Shown here: piece after piece, positions 38,137 to 47,151 of the stretch
How the letters are laid out: the number at the start of each line of letters is the position of its first letter
Numbering within the stretch: the stretch's first letter is position 1
NCBI GenBank assembly: GCA_963786395.1
Contig: CAWAZD010000015.1
Coordinates: 62,001 to 126,000 of the forward strand
Source of the DNA: Fen-1301 sp963786395
GTDB taxonomy: Bacteria > Bacteroidota > Ignavibacteria > Ignavibacteriales > Ignavibacteriaceae
Reading direction: 5' to 3'
DNA: 64,000 nucleotides
Notes under the pieces: generated by a model
What the model saw: only the letters and a program-made list of their open reading frames with translations
The model's database searches: none
Told to the model about the DNA's origin: nothing
Position numbers and translations under genes: made by a program

Positions 38137-38909
38137 TTAGAATCTGAGATGTTTAACTGTAATCCCATTATTTATAAGCTCACGGAGGGCTGCAATTCCA
38201 ATTTCAAGATGGCGCTGTGCAAATTCTTCGGTAACTTTTTTATCACTGGCTGATGTTTTGACACCCTCCGGTGTCATAGGTTGATCCGAAATTAAGAGTA
38301 AGGCACCACTAGGAATCTTGTTATAAAAGCCTACAGAAAAGATAGTAGCTGTTTCCATATCAATTCCAATACATCTTATAGACTTCAGATATTTTTAAAT
38401 GCTTCATCATGTTCCCAGACACGCCGGTTAGTAGTATAAATTGTCCCTGTCCAATAATCCAGTTCGAAATTCCGCATAGTAGTAGAAACAGCTTTTTGCA
38501 GATTAAATGCGGGGAGAGCAGGAACTTCCGGGGGAAAATAATCATTTGATGTTCCATCCCCTCTTATGGCAGCAATAGGAAGAATCATATCCCCAAGATT
38601 ATTGAATTTTTTTAATCCACCACATTTTCCAAGCAACAAGCAGGCTGAGGGAGATACTGCCGAGAGGAGATCCATAACAGTAGCTGCGTTAGCGCTTCCC
38701 ATTCCAAAATTAATAATAGTTATCCCTTCGGCAGTGGCATTTGGCATCGTTCGATTTAATCCTTTAACTTCAACGTTGAATTTAGTTGCAAATCTATTAA
38801 CATATTCCTGGAAGTTAACAAGTATTATATATTTTCCGAATTCTACAATCGTTGAACCGGTATACCTTGGAAGCCAATCATTTACAATCTCTTCTTTGGT
38901 TTTAAGCAT
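38137..38909 (-). CDS. amn: AMP nucleosidase (frame break)
   Basis: This enzyme splits AMP into adenine and ribose-5-phosphate. The frame stops at 38385 after HDEAFKN. Adding one A in the run at 38392-38396 gives EAFKKYLKSIRCIGIDMETATIF and continues to 38137, for 257 residues, the length of the short Bacteroidota form. Nucleoside phosphorylase-type motifs include INFGMGSANAATV near residue 66, LLLGKCGGL near 91 and IDMETATIFSVG. It lies immediately downstream of, and overlaps, a receiver-domain gene. Confidence 0.88.
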
Positions 38910-39292
38910 TATAATTTCCCCTTACTATTTTATTTATTCTTGACATAATTACATCCAGCGAAAAGGGTTTTGTAATATAGTCAGAAACACCAAGTTCAAT
39001 GCTTTTAATCACAGTATTTTCATCTTTCGTTGCAGTTAAAAGGAGAACAGATACAGTTGCTGTTTCCTTATTATCTTTTAATTCTTTAAGGACAGTAAGT
39101 CCATCTTTACCCGGCATATTTATATCCAGTATAACCAGATCTGGTTTATGCTCTATTACAGCGTCCAGAATTCCCTTTCCATTAGGGAAATGAAAAATTT
39201 CAAAACCTTCAGAAGATTAATTTATTTTTGACAATTTTTGCTATACTAACATTATCCTCGGCAAAAACTATTTTTCTACTTATTACAGCCAT
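38902..39292 (-). CDS. Single-domain response regulator (frame break)
   Basis: Beginning at 39292, MAVISRKIVFAEDNVSIAKI supplies the acidic pocket, then the frame stops near 39212. Removing one base at 39211-39217 gives KLISEGFEIFHFPNG. The frame continues with phospho-acceptor Asp in LVILDINMPGKDG, Thr in LLLTATKDE and Lys in YITKPFSLD. The corrected 129 residues contain no output domain. Its last codons overlap the AMP nucleosidase start (ATGCTTAA), implying coupled translation. Confidence 0.85.
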
Positions 39293-39397
39293 TATTCATT
39301 TTAATTAGATGTTAAGAATAAATTACTATTTATTGTAAATATAAATTAGTTAAAAATATCAAGCGATAAAATAAATAATTAAGTACAGGGAATGAGA

Positions 39398-40309
39398 TCA
39401 GATAACTTCATACTCGTGAATGCGATCAAGATCGAAAATAATTTCTCCTTTTTCGTCAGGTTCAAAGGCAGGTTTAAATTTAGCATTCCATACAATTTCC
39501 TTCATAGTATAAGAATACCTGGTGTGGACAATTTGGCTAAAAGTATCATCAAAAGCTTTAAATTGAACAAGTACCTCGGTTTGCAATTCTTTTAAATCTT
39601 CGATTGATTTATTATGGAATGGCGAATCTTCATCAATCGGGTGGACTACTGTCCAACTTAAGGGGAAAAAATAAACAGATTTTCTTTCAAGCTTCATATT
39701 ATAATATTTTCTGTTATGTGTTTTCTGGTCAACAAAGACTGCAAGCAAATTGGCTTCAACTTCTATAAGGTCATTATTCCTCATGTTAGCTGTTCTGAAC
39801 ATAAAGCCTTTTAAGTCTTTATAGGGAGCCACAACAGCATTCCTGCTGAAAAGTATCCTGGCTGAAGGGCGTGAAAATCTGCCATAGAGAAGACCGGTTG
39901 CTAAAGCAAAACTAAGGAGTCCGGTAAGGGCTTCAAAAGAAGCAACCATGTTTGCGGTAAAACCAGTGGGAACAATTCCTCCATAACCAACTGTAGTAAA
40001 AGTTTGAATACTAAAAAAAAATGCATTTAGAAAATTATTCATAGGAGTATCGGTGTGTGCGTTCCTTAGATTTTCAATTCCTATAAAATAATAAACCGCC
40101 CCAAAAATTAGGTTTACAATAAGATAACCTGCCAAAATAATCAGAAGAAATTTTGTCCAGTTGAGATTAACAAGAAAATGATATATATCCTTAGGATTAA
40201 GGCTTCTATTTTTCCTTTTAACATTAAAGGAGCCATCCGGATTTATTAACCTTTTAGTCTTCTTCCCGAATTTTTCTCCAAAACCCGGATCATTTGACTG
40301 TCTTGACAT
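39398..40309 (-). CDS. Inward-rectifier potassium channel (KirBac family)
   Basis: The 303-residue protein has two membrane helices (~52-75 and ~120-148). The pore loop and selectivity filter TVGYGG lie near residues 102-107. The cytoplasmic IRK-type beta-sandwich (~155-300) has LMFRTANMRNNDLIEV-like segments (RTANMRNNDLIEVEANL). This is the prokaryotic Kir architecture, a K+-selective channel gated by its C-terminal domain and lipids. It abuts alkD, separated by two bases. Confidence 0.92.
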   Translation of the reverse strand: MSRQSNDPGFGEKFGKKTKRLINPDGSFNVKRKNRSLNPKDIYHFLVNLNWTKFLLIILAGYLIVNLIFGAVYYFIGIENLRNAHTDTPMNNFLNAFFFSIQTFTTVGYGGIVPTGFTANMVASFEALTGLLSFALATGLLYGRFSRPSARILFSRNAVVAPYKDLKGFMFRTANMRNNDLIEVEANLLAVFVDQKTHNRKYYNMKLERKSVYFFPLSWTVVHPIDEDSPFHNKSIEDLKELQTEVLVQFKAFDDTFSQIVHTRYSYTMKEIVWNAKFKPAFEPDEKGEIIFDLDRIHEYEVI

Positions 40310-40311
40310 TT

Positions 40312-41016
40312 TTATATTTTACCTATTAGATATGCCTGTCGTTTTGTCTCCGGAAATTTTTCAATCGCATAACGAAGCATTGTTCTGGGCATATTTTTAT
40401 AATGTTTCATAAGGAATATTTCCTCGGCTCTTAAGTCTCGTTTACCAATTTCTCTTAGCATCCAGCCCACAGCCTTATGAATAATATCATGTTTATCATT
40501 TAGCAATTTTTCAGAGATCGAGAGAGCAACATCAAAACTGTTATTTTTAATAAAATGGAAAGTAGACATTATCGAAATGCGTCTTTCCCATAAATCTTTT
40601 GATTCTGCCAATTCAAATAAAAGAGATTTATCCTTATCAAAAAGATACGCTCCCGAAATTCTATCTGCTGTGAGATCAACAAGGTCCCAATTATTTATGT
40701 TTTTGCGGTTAGAGTGGTAGAAATTGAACACATCTTCCTTTATTTGATCATCTCCTTTCCTGAACTTTTCAACAAGAATTAATAAAGCAATTAGTCTTTC
40801 TTCATGAATTGGAGAATCGAGAAGTTTTTTTATTTCGCCTAAAGAAAGATCCTTATACTTTATTGCCAACGATCTTTGCACAGGAACCATAATTCCATAA
40901 AAAATGTCCCCTTCCCCGTATTGTCCGGGACCCGTCTTGAAAAAGCGCTGAAGATCTATTGCTTTTTGCGGGTTAGCTATCTTTTTTATTTCAATCTTTA
41001 GTTCATTAAGTTTCAT
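40312..41016 (-). CDS. alkD: DNA alkylation repair protein (AlkD-like)
   Basis: The 234-residue all-helical HEAT-repeat protein matches AlkD DNA glycosylases, which excise N3- and N7-alkylpurines. Characteristic segments are FFKTGPGQYGEGDIFYGI near residues 25-42 (with GEGD), NNWDLVDLTADRI near 112 and KAVGWMLREIGKRD near 185. The length is typical. It is divergent from dodecin and possibly co-transcribed with the KirBac gene. Confidence 0.92.
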   Translation of the reverse strand: MKLNELKIEIKKIANPQKAIDLQRFFKTGPGQYGEGDIFYGIMVPVQRSLAIKYKDLSLGEIKKLLDSPIHEERLIALLILVEKFRKGDDQIKEDVFNFYHSNRKNINNWDLVDLTADRISGAYLFDKDKSLLFELAESKDLWERRISIMSTFHFIKNNSFDVALSISEKLLNDKHDIIHKAVGWMLREIGKRDLRAEEIFLMKHYKNMPRTMLRYAIEKFPETKRQAYLIGKI

Positions 41017-41099
41017 ATTAAGTGTAGATTAAATTGAATAGTTGACTTAAAATTAATACTTTTTTCGATACAATGTTGAAATAATATAAAGGAGGTTCC

Positions 41100-41312
41100 A
41101 TGAGTAATCACGTATACAAGCACATTGAATTGACAGGATCTTCACCTGTTAGTATAGATCAGGCGATAAAGAATGCTGTGGAAAGATCGGCTAAGACAGT
41201 CCACAACATGCGATGGTTTGAAGTATTGGAAACAAGAGGTCATATAGAAGATGGAAAAGTAGCCCATTGGCAAGTGACAATAAAAGTGGGTTTCACATTA
41301 GATGAGGCTTAA
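41100..41312 (+). CDS. Dodecin flavin-storage protein
   Basis: The 70-residue protein matches dodecin: VYKHIELTGSSPVSIDQAI, the flavin-stacking Trp in NMRWFEVLETRGHIEDG, and VAHWQVTIKVGF. Dodecins assemble as dodecamers that store and protect free flavins. It has the strongest ribosome-binding site in the window, AAAGGAGG at 41088-41095, four bases before the ATG. The last codons overlap the downstream MFS gene by 11 bases. Confidence 0.95.
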   Translation: MSNHVYKHIELTGSSPVSIDQAIKNAVERSAKTVHNMRWFEVLETRGHIEDGKVAHWQVTIKVGFTLDEA

Positions 41313-42516
41313 AAATATTCCCCGGCAGGTAATCCTGCTGGGGCTTATTAGTCTTTTCACGGATATGGCAAGTGAAATGCTCTATCCGGTTACACCCATA
41401 TTTTTATCCGGAATTCTGGGCGCCTCTATGGCAATGATCGGACTGATTGAAGGACTTGCTGAATTAACTGCAGGAATTTTGAAAGGATATTTTGGGTTTT
41501 TATCAGATAAACTCGGCAAGCGGGCAATATTTGTTATAGCGGGTTACAGTTTATCAGCTTTATCTAAACCATTGCCTGGTTTAATCCCCAACACAGTTAT
41601 AGTTTTTTTATCCAGAATAACTGACAGAACAGGTAAGGGAATAAGGACGGCGCCACGGGATGCCTTGCTTGCAAGTTATTCCGATCAAAATAATAAGGGA
41701 GCAATATTCGGATTCCACAGGGGGATGGATACTCTTGGTGCAGTTTTCGGGCCATTATTCGGTTTACTTCTATTATCGATTTATTCCAATAACTTCAGAT
41801 CGGTATATTTATTTGCATTAATTCCTTCGCTGGCTGCTGTTGTTGTTACTTTATTAATCAAGGATAAAAAGAAAGAAGATGTAAAGGGAACAAAAAGCAA
41901 AGTTGATTCAGATCTAAAGGAAAGGATAACCCCATTCTCTTTCTGGAAAGAATCCCCTAAAAACTATAAAGTTCTGACCATAATATTTATACTTTTTTCA
42001 CTCGTCAACAGCAGCGATGTTTTTCTTATATTAAGATCAAAGGACATTTCTCATTCCACTACAACGGCAATTCTGGTTTATGTGTTTTACAACTTGGTTT
42101 ATGCTGTTGCCTCATACCCGGCAGGAATCTTTTCAGATAAGTTTGGAAAAAGGAATGCATTTATTATTGGTCTTATAATATTTTCAGGAGTATATTTTGG
42201 ATTTGGTCTTACATCAGGATCAGAAATAATCTGGATCCTCTTTCTATTTTATGGAATCTATGCTGCATTTTCAGAAGGAGTGGTAAAAGCCTGGGTCTCG
42301 GATCTTGTGCCTGATAAAAAAAGAGCTTCCGCTATTGGTTTGTTGACTATGCTGTCAGGTTTTGCAATCCTTTTTGGATCTTTTTTAACAGGCCTATTAT
42401 GGGATAAATTCGGACCATCTGTTCCCTTCATAATTTCAGGTATTGTAAGCCTGCTAGCTGCTTTCTTATTATTCTCTCTTAATAGACGACAACTTAAAAA
42501 TATAATTACCATTTAG
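41302..42516 (+). CDS. Major facilitator superfamily transporter
   Basis: The 404-residue protein has about 12 membrane helices. It contains LFTDMASEMLYPVTPIFL near residues 17-34, GFLSDKLGKRAIFV near 64 and SRITDRTGKGIRTAPRDALLA near 105 (RTGKGIRTAPRDA is diagnostic of one MFS subgroup). A second repeat motif is GIFSDKFGKRNAFI near 275. Its start lies within the dodecin gene, so translation is probably coupled. The substrate is unknown. Confidence 0.88.
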   Translation: MRLKNIPRQVILLGLISLFTDMASEMLYPVTPIFLSGILGASMAMIGLIEGLAELTAGILKGYFGFLSDKLGKRAIFVIAGYSLSALSKPLPGLIPNTVIVFLSRITDRTGKGIRTAPRDALLASYSDQNNKGAIFGFHRGMDTLGAVFGPLFGLLLLSIYSNNFRSVYLFALIPSLAAVVVTLLIKDKKKEDVKGTKSKVDSDLKERITPFSFWKESPKNYKVLTIIFILFSLVNSSDVFLILRSKDISHSTTTAILVYVFYNLVYAVASYPAGIFSDKFGKRNAFIIGLIIFSGVYFGFGLTSGSEIIWILFLFYGIYAAFSEGVVKAWVSDLVPDKKRASAIGLLTMLSGFAILFGSFLTGLLWDKFGPSVPFIISGIVSLLAAFLLFSLNRRQLKNIITI

Positions 42517-42846
42517 AACAAAACATAGGTAATTTGGGTCTTAAATTTTATGTGGATCTATGAAACGTGTTAGATACGTTTAGGGATTCTAAATACTTCA
42601 AGAATAAAACTGACAATATATATGGCTGGTAAAACGGTAAGTATGCTATCAGGTGCATAATTTGAACAAGGAGTTTGTGAGAAAAATTTTGATGCTAAAG
42701 ATTTAGCAGGCCCTGTTTATATTTAGAAATTAAAGTCAGAAAATGTCCTTAAGACAGAAGTTGCAGAAATAAGTCTCAAGATCATGCATAAATAAGGACA
42801 CGTTGATATGTGCCCTCATTGTTTATTTGTTAATTAAAAGGAAAAT
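42517..42846 (+). other. Intergenic region with possible decayed ORF
   Basis: These 330 bases contain no intact gene. From the ATG at about 42621 one frame reads MAGKTVSMLSGA, stop, FEQGVCEKNFDAKDLAGPVYI, stop, KLKSENVLKTEVAEISLKIMHK, stop. That is protein-like composition broken by TAA and TAG. It could be a short pseudogene, or chance in AT-rich DNA. No promoter or terminator is convincing. Confidence 0.25.
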
Positions 42847-43242
42847 ATGTCATCACAGATAATTTTATGGGTATTAGCCGCACTTTTTGTGGGTTATTTT
42901 TTAAGGCGGTATCTAAAGCTACGTTCAGTAAATCAATATACTCCTGCAGAGGCTGCCGCCAGAATGAAAAATAGTCTAAATATCATCTTCTTAGATGTAA
43001 GGAGTAAACAGGAAAGAAATACTGGATTAATCAGGGGCTCTATCCATCTGCCATTACATGAGCTTAGATATAAAATTAAAGAGCTTGAAAAATATAAGGG
43101 GAAAGAAATAATTTGTTATTGCCGAAGTGGAAACAGAAGTCTTGCGGCTGCCTCAATCTTAAAAAAACATGGATTCATTACTGCCAGTCTTCGTGGAGGC
43201 ATAGGGAGCTGGAATCTTTATAATAGCCAAATCAAAGGTTAA
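42847..43242 (+). CDS. Membrane-anchored rhodanese-domain protein
   Basis: The 131-residue protein has one N-terminal membrane helix (~4-20). A rhodanese domain follows with IIFLDVRSKQERNTGLIRGS near residues 47-66 (two parts) and the active-site loop ICYCRSGNRS near 87-96, where the second Cys is the persulfide carrier. Rhodaneses move sulfane sulfur. The topology suggests the domain lies on the cytoplasmic face if the N-terminus is outside. Partner unknown. Confidence 0.9.
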   Translation: MSSQIILWVLAALFVGYFLRRYLKLRSVNQYTPAEAAARMKNSLNIIFLDVRSKQERNTGLIRGSIHLPLHELRYKIKELEKYKGKEIICYCRSGNRSLAAASILKKHGFITASLRGGIGSWNLYNSQIKG

Positions 43243-43317
43243 TTCTAATTATTCATGCCGGAACAAGACGATTAGGAATAATTATTGTTAAAAATATTAA
43301 TGTTATAAGCACAAAAC

Positions 43318-43350
43318 GAGCGCATTTCGAGCGCATTTGAAGCGCATTTC
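43318..43350. repeat. 11-bp tandem repeat (GAGCGCATTTC)
   Basis: GAGCGCATTTC (43318-43328), GAGCGCATTTG (43329-43339) and AAGCGCATTTC (43340-43350) are three contiguous near-identical units. They lie in the spacer between convergent genes. They are too short and lack spacers to be CRISPR. Confidence 0.75.
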
Positions 43351-43467
43351 CATGCCTAAATGAAACCTTCATTTGTATTACAACAAGCCTAAACAGTATA
43401 ATAACTGGTAGGGCGTTCGATTGGATTAACCACTAACTTACCATTTTGTTCTAACCTGCCCGGTTGG

Positions 43468-44331
43468 TTAAGTGCGATTATTCGCCCCTAGTTTTTTGTT
43501 TACAAGTATAACTCCCGCCGTTATTATTAGCCCGCTTAATATGATTATCGGGGTAATGTGTTCGCTTAAAATTAACCATGCCGCAAATACGGTAACAAAG
43601 GGTTCAAAATACAGAAATGCTCCAACACTTGCAGTATCCATTTCCATAAGCGCCTGAGCCCACAAAACATATGAAACCCCCGAGCAGATTAACCCAAGAA
43701 AAATTAAAGATATCCAAGCATTTCTTGATAAATGCAAAATCGATTTATATACATCATGTGAAATATTAAATGGGATTAATATTACAGCCATAGCTATAAA
43801 GAGATATAGTATTGTCATAAGCGGTGAATAAGAAAAAGTAATTTTCTTGTTCACTAGCGAATAAACGCTCCAGGTGAACGAACTGGCAAGTACCATTACA
43901 TCTCCTTTATTTGAGATGAGGTTTATTTTGGAAAAATCCCCCCTTCCTATTAAAAGCAAAAGTCCGAAAAATGCTACTATTATTCCTGCAATATTTATTA
44001 GTCTCAATTTTTCTCTAAAAAACACAAACCCTAACAATGCCATAAATACTGGCGCTGTGCCAATTATCCATCCTGTATTAGACACAGTTGTATATTTAAG
44101 ACCCGTAACCTGAATCCAGAGATGGAAAACAGCAATAATAGCCAGAAGTAAAATATAAGAATGATTTTTCTTATCAATAGAGAAATCCCTTCCCGTTGAT
44201 TTCGCAATGATAAAAAGGAGAATAACAGCTATAATAAGCCGAATTATAATTAACGTTATTGGAGTAATTTCGTTTAGAGCAATTTTAGTTGCTACAAATG
44301 ATGCTCCCCATGATATTACAGCAAACATCAC
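43468..44331 (-). CDS. EamA/DMT-family transporter
   Basis: The 287-residue protein has about ten membrane helices in two EamA repeats, starting FAVISWGASFVATKIAL and repeated around residue 140 (SSFTWSVYSLVNKKI). PVFMALLGFVFFREKL near 95 and the second-repeat equivalent YFEPFVTVFAAWLILSE near 240 are typical. The start is GTG at 44331 or ATG at 44328. The frame is open upstream to CTG at 44361 (LKNKIGTYWKV), which looks like the natural N-terminus. Substrate unknown. Confidence 0.85.
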   Translation of the reverse strand: MMFAVISWGASFVATKIALNEITPITLIIIRLIIAVILLFIIAKSTGRDFSIDKKNHSYILLLAIIAVFHLWIQVTGLKYTTVSNTGWIIGTAPVFMALLGFVFFREKLRLINIAGIIVAFFGLLLLIGRGDFSKINLISNKGDVMVLASSFTWSVYSLVNKKITFSYSPLMTILYLFIAMAVILIPFNISHDVYKSILHLSRNAWISLIFLGLICSGVSYVLWAQALMEMDTASVGAFLYFEPFVTVFAAWLILSEHITPIIILSGLIITAGVILVNKKLGANNRT

Positions 44332-44485
44332 TTTCCAATAAGTACCAATTTTGTTTTTCAGAAAAATACTCTATGAGATTGAAAATTTGTCAGAATGAAA
44401 CAATAAAATATAATATGATGACTGATTTATCAAGTTAAAATTCACTATTATAGTTATATTTACACATTAATAATTAAGGATTACG

Positions 44486-46168
44486 ATGGCAATAGAACCG
44501 AACAAAGTTATATACTCCATGGTTGGAGTTAGTAAAATATACAACAAGAAATTTGTTTTGAAAGATATATACCTCTCATATTTCTATGGCGCTAAGATAG
44601 GCGTGATAGGACTTAATGGTTCAGGGAAAAGCACACTCTTGAAAATACTCGCAGGGGTAGATAAAGATATCAATGGTGAAACTGTCCTCACTCCCGGATA
44701 CACAATTGGTTATCTTGAACAGGAGCCCCTGGTTGAAAGCTCAAAAACTGTCCGTGAAATTGTAGAGGAAGGAGTCCAGGAAACAGTCGACCTGCTTAAA
44801 GAATATAATGCAATAAATGATAAGTTCTCTGATCCTATGAGTGATGATGAGATGACAAAACTCCTTGAGAAACAGGGAGAGATTCAGGAAAAACTTGATG
44901 CCTCAGGTGCCTGGGATCTTGATTCTAGACTTGAGATGGCAATGGATGCATTAAGATGCCCTCCCGGTGAAACACTTGTTAAAGTTTTATCCGGAGGTGA
45001 AAAGAGAAGAGTTGCATTGTGCAGGCTGCTGCTTAAAAAACCGGATATACTTCTGCTTGATGAACCTACAAATCATCTGGATGCTGAATCTGTTGCATGG
45101 CTTGAACATCATCTGCAGAAATATGAAGGGACAATTATAGCAGTTACTCATGACAGGTATTTTCTTGATAATGTCGCGGGATGGATACTTGAACTTGACA
45201 GAGGTGAAGGAATCCCCTGGAAAGGAAATTATTCTTCATGGCTCGAACAGAAGCAGAATCGCTTAAAGAATGAAGAGAAAAAAGAATCAGACAGACAAAG
45301 GACTCTGCAGCGTGAACTTGAGTGGGTTAGAATGTCCCCCAAAGGAAGACATGCTAAGGCAAAAGCAAGAATAACTTCCTATGAAGAACTGCTTGCGCAG
45401 GAAAAGGCAATAAGAGAAAAAGATCTTGAAATATATATCCCCGCCGGAGAACGACTGGGAAATATTGTGATTGAAGCGGACCACTTAACCAAGTCTTACG
45501 GTGATAATTTATTATTTGAAGACATGGTTTTCTCACTTCCTCCCGGAGGTATTATCGGCATTATAGGTGCTAATGGAGCGGGTAAAACTACCTTGTTCAG
45601 ATTAATAACAGGACAAGAGAAACCGGATTCCGGTTCATTGAAAGTTGGTGATACTGTGAAACTAGCTTATGTTGATCAGTCAAGAGATATTCTTGATCCA
45701 ACTAAATCGATTTGGGAAATGATTTCCGGTGGAGAGGACTTAATACAACTTGGGAAAAAAGAACTTAATTCAAGGGCATATGTAGCTCAGTTTAATTTTT
45801 CAGGCGCCGATCAGCAAAAGAAAGTCGGCGTATTATCCGGTGGGGAAAGAAACCGTGTGCACCTTGCTTTGATGTTGAAGGCCGGAGCAAATGTACTTCT
45901 GCTTGATGAACCTACCAATGATCTAGATGTTAATACTATGCGTGCATTGGAAGAAGCACTTGAGAATTTTGCGGGGTGTGCATTAGTTGTAAGCCATGAC
46001 CGTTGGTTCCTCGACAGGATTGCAACTCACATACTTGCGTTTGAAGGCGACAGTAAAGTTGTCTGGTTCGATGGAAATTATTCCGAGTATGAAGAAAAGA
46101 AAAAAGAAAGACTCGGTGCCGAAGCAGATCAACCTCACAGGATTAAATATCGTCATTTAACAAGGTAG
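44486..46168 (+). CDS. ettA: Energy-dependent translational throttle protein EttA
   Basis: The 560-residue ABC-F ATPase has two nucleotide-binding domains. The first has GLNGSGKSTLLK near residue 43, LSGGEKRRVAL near 166 and LLLDEPTNHLD. The second has GANGAGKTTLF near 362, LSGGERNRVHL near 450 and DEPTNDLD. The EttA-type arm and a Lys/Glu-rich linker lie between. The length and the RHLTR C-terminus match EttA, which binds the ribosomal E site and gates elongation under low ATP. Preceded by AAGGA. Confidence 0.95.
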   Translation: MAIEPNKVIYSMVGVSKIYNKKFVLKDIYLSYFYGAKIGVIGLNGSGKSTLLKILAGVDKDINGETVLTPGYTIGYLEQEPLVESSKTVREIVEEGVQETVDLLKEYNAINDKFSDPMSDDEMTKLLEKQGEIQEKLDASGAWDLDSRLEMAMDALRCPPGETLVKVLSGGEKRRVALCRLLLKKPDILLLDEPTNHLDAESVAWLEHHLQKYEGTIIAVTHDRYFLDNVAGWILELDRGEGIPWKGNYSSWLEQKQNRLKNEEKKESDRQRTLQRELEWVRMSPKGRHAKAKARITSYEELLAQEKAIREKDLEIYIPAGERLGNIVIEADHLTKSYGDNLLFEDMVFSLPPGGIIGIIGANGAGKTTLFRLITGQEKPDSGSLKVGDTVKLAYVDQSRDILDPTKSIWEMISGGEDLIQLGKKELNSRAYVAQFNFSGADQQKKVGVLSGGERNRVHLALMLKAGANVLLLDEPTNDLDVNTMRALEEALENFAGCALVVSHDRWFLDRIATHILAFEGDSKVVWFDGNYSEYEEKKKERLGAEADQPHRIKYRHLTR

Positions 46169-46185
46169 CAGAACTTATAAAATTA

Positions 46186-47130
46186 ATGCTTAATAAATAC
46201 AACTTCATCAACATTATTTCGTCTGCGATAGCAGGGATAACAGGGGGATTATATCTTTATTTTATATTCTCTGTTTATTTCAGTCATCCTATTACTTCAG
46301 GTATTCTGTATGCAGTACTTCTATTCATGATCGTTTTTTTTGCTGGCAGAGTCAAAAGATCTACCTGGGCAGCACTTGACAAGAGATGGTTTTATGTCTT
46401 TGAGTCGTTGATTGTAGTTTTAATGATAGTCCTTTTCTATTTGTATGGATTCAGGAATTATACAAATGCTGCGGGAATCCTTCTTTTGGGATATCTTATA
46501 ATTTATAATTCCAGAACCGTCAGAGAAAACATTATTAAATTTGTACTAATGCTTGTATCACCTGTATTTTATTACGGAATGGTATTTGGCAATAGCTATT
46601 TTACTGTTTCTATTTTCGCTATATCATTCCTCTTGCTTATGGATAAAATGTTTGACAACGACAGGATTGATTATAACTTTGTTTTATCGGCTGCAGTTTT
46701 AGGATTCCTTGTTTTATTAAACCCGTTTATATCAATCTTAATATTAGGATTCTGTGCTTATAGATTCCGGCAGGATTTAATGAAAGGCGGGGTGTTCATT
46801 CTTTTGTGGGCAATATCTATTTATATTCTTAGCCGCCTATTGGGGGACCAGGTTAAATTCTTTTCCTATGATGGTTTCAACTTTTCCTTATGGATTCTCT
46901 TATTATTTGTAATACTTTCAGCTGTATCTGTTTATTCAGGATGGATTAGCAGGAGTATTTACGAAGTGTTTTTCTCAGCAGGTATTTTAATTTTCATCCC
47001 ACTTTTTATCTGCACGGGTTTATTTGGAAATTCATTCCCCCAAATCCTATCAGCCGCATACCCTCTTTTTATTGTAGCAATAAGAGATTTCAGAAGCCAG
47101 AAATACCTTGGTAAAATTACGGACGATTAA
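46186..47130 (+). CDS. Polytopic membrane protein, unknown
   Basis: The 314-residue protein has roughly ten hydrophobic segments distributed along its length and few charged loops (FAGRVKRSTWAALDKRWF, YNSRTVREN, RFRQDLMKGG). I recognise no family. It may belong to the poorly characterised membrane proteins of Bacteroidota annotated as DUF6427-like. It begins 17 bases after ettA and may be co-transcribed. Confidence 0.6.
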   Translation: MLNKYNFINIISSAIAGITGGLYLYFIFSVYFSHPITSGILYAVLLFMIVFFAGRVKRSTWAALDKRWFYVFESLIVVLMIVLFYLYGFRNYTNAAGILLLGYLIIYNSRTVRENIIKFVLMLVSPVFYYGMVFGNSYFTVSIFAISFLLLMDKMFDNDRIDYNFVLSAAVLGFLVLLNPFISILILGFCAYRFRQDLMKGGVFILLWAISIYILSRLLGDQVKFFSYDGFNFSLWILLLFVILSAVSVYSGWISRSIYEVFFSAGILIFIPLFICTGLFGNSFPQILSAAYPLFIVAIRDFRSQKYLGKITDD

Positions 47131-47151
47131 TAATCTTCAGAAAGCCAGGGG

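Noticed and set aside
41042..41074. Sigma70 promoter TTGACT...TACAAT before dodecin
   Set aside because: The spacer is about 21 bases, too long to claim with confidence.
43318..43350. CRISPR-like array
   Set aside because: Units are 11 bp and contiguous, with no spacers and no cas genes nearby.
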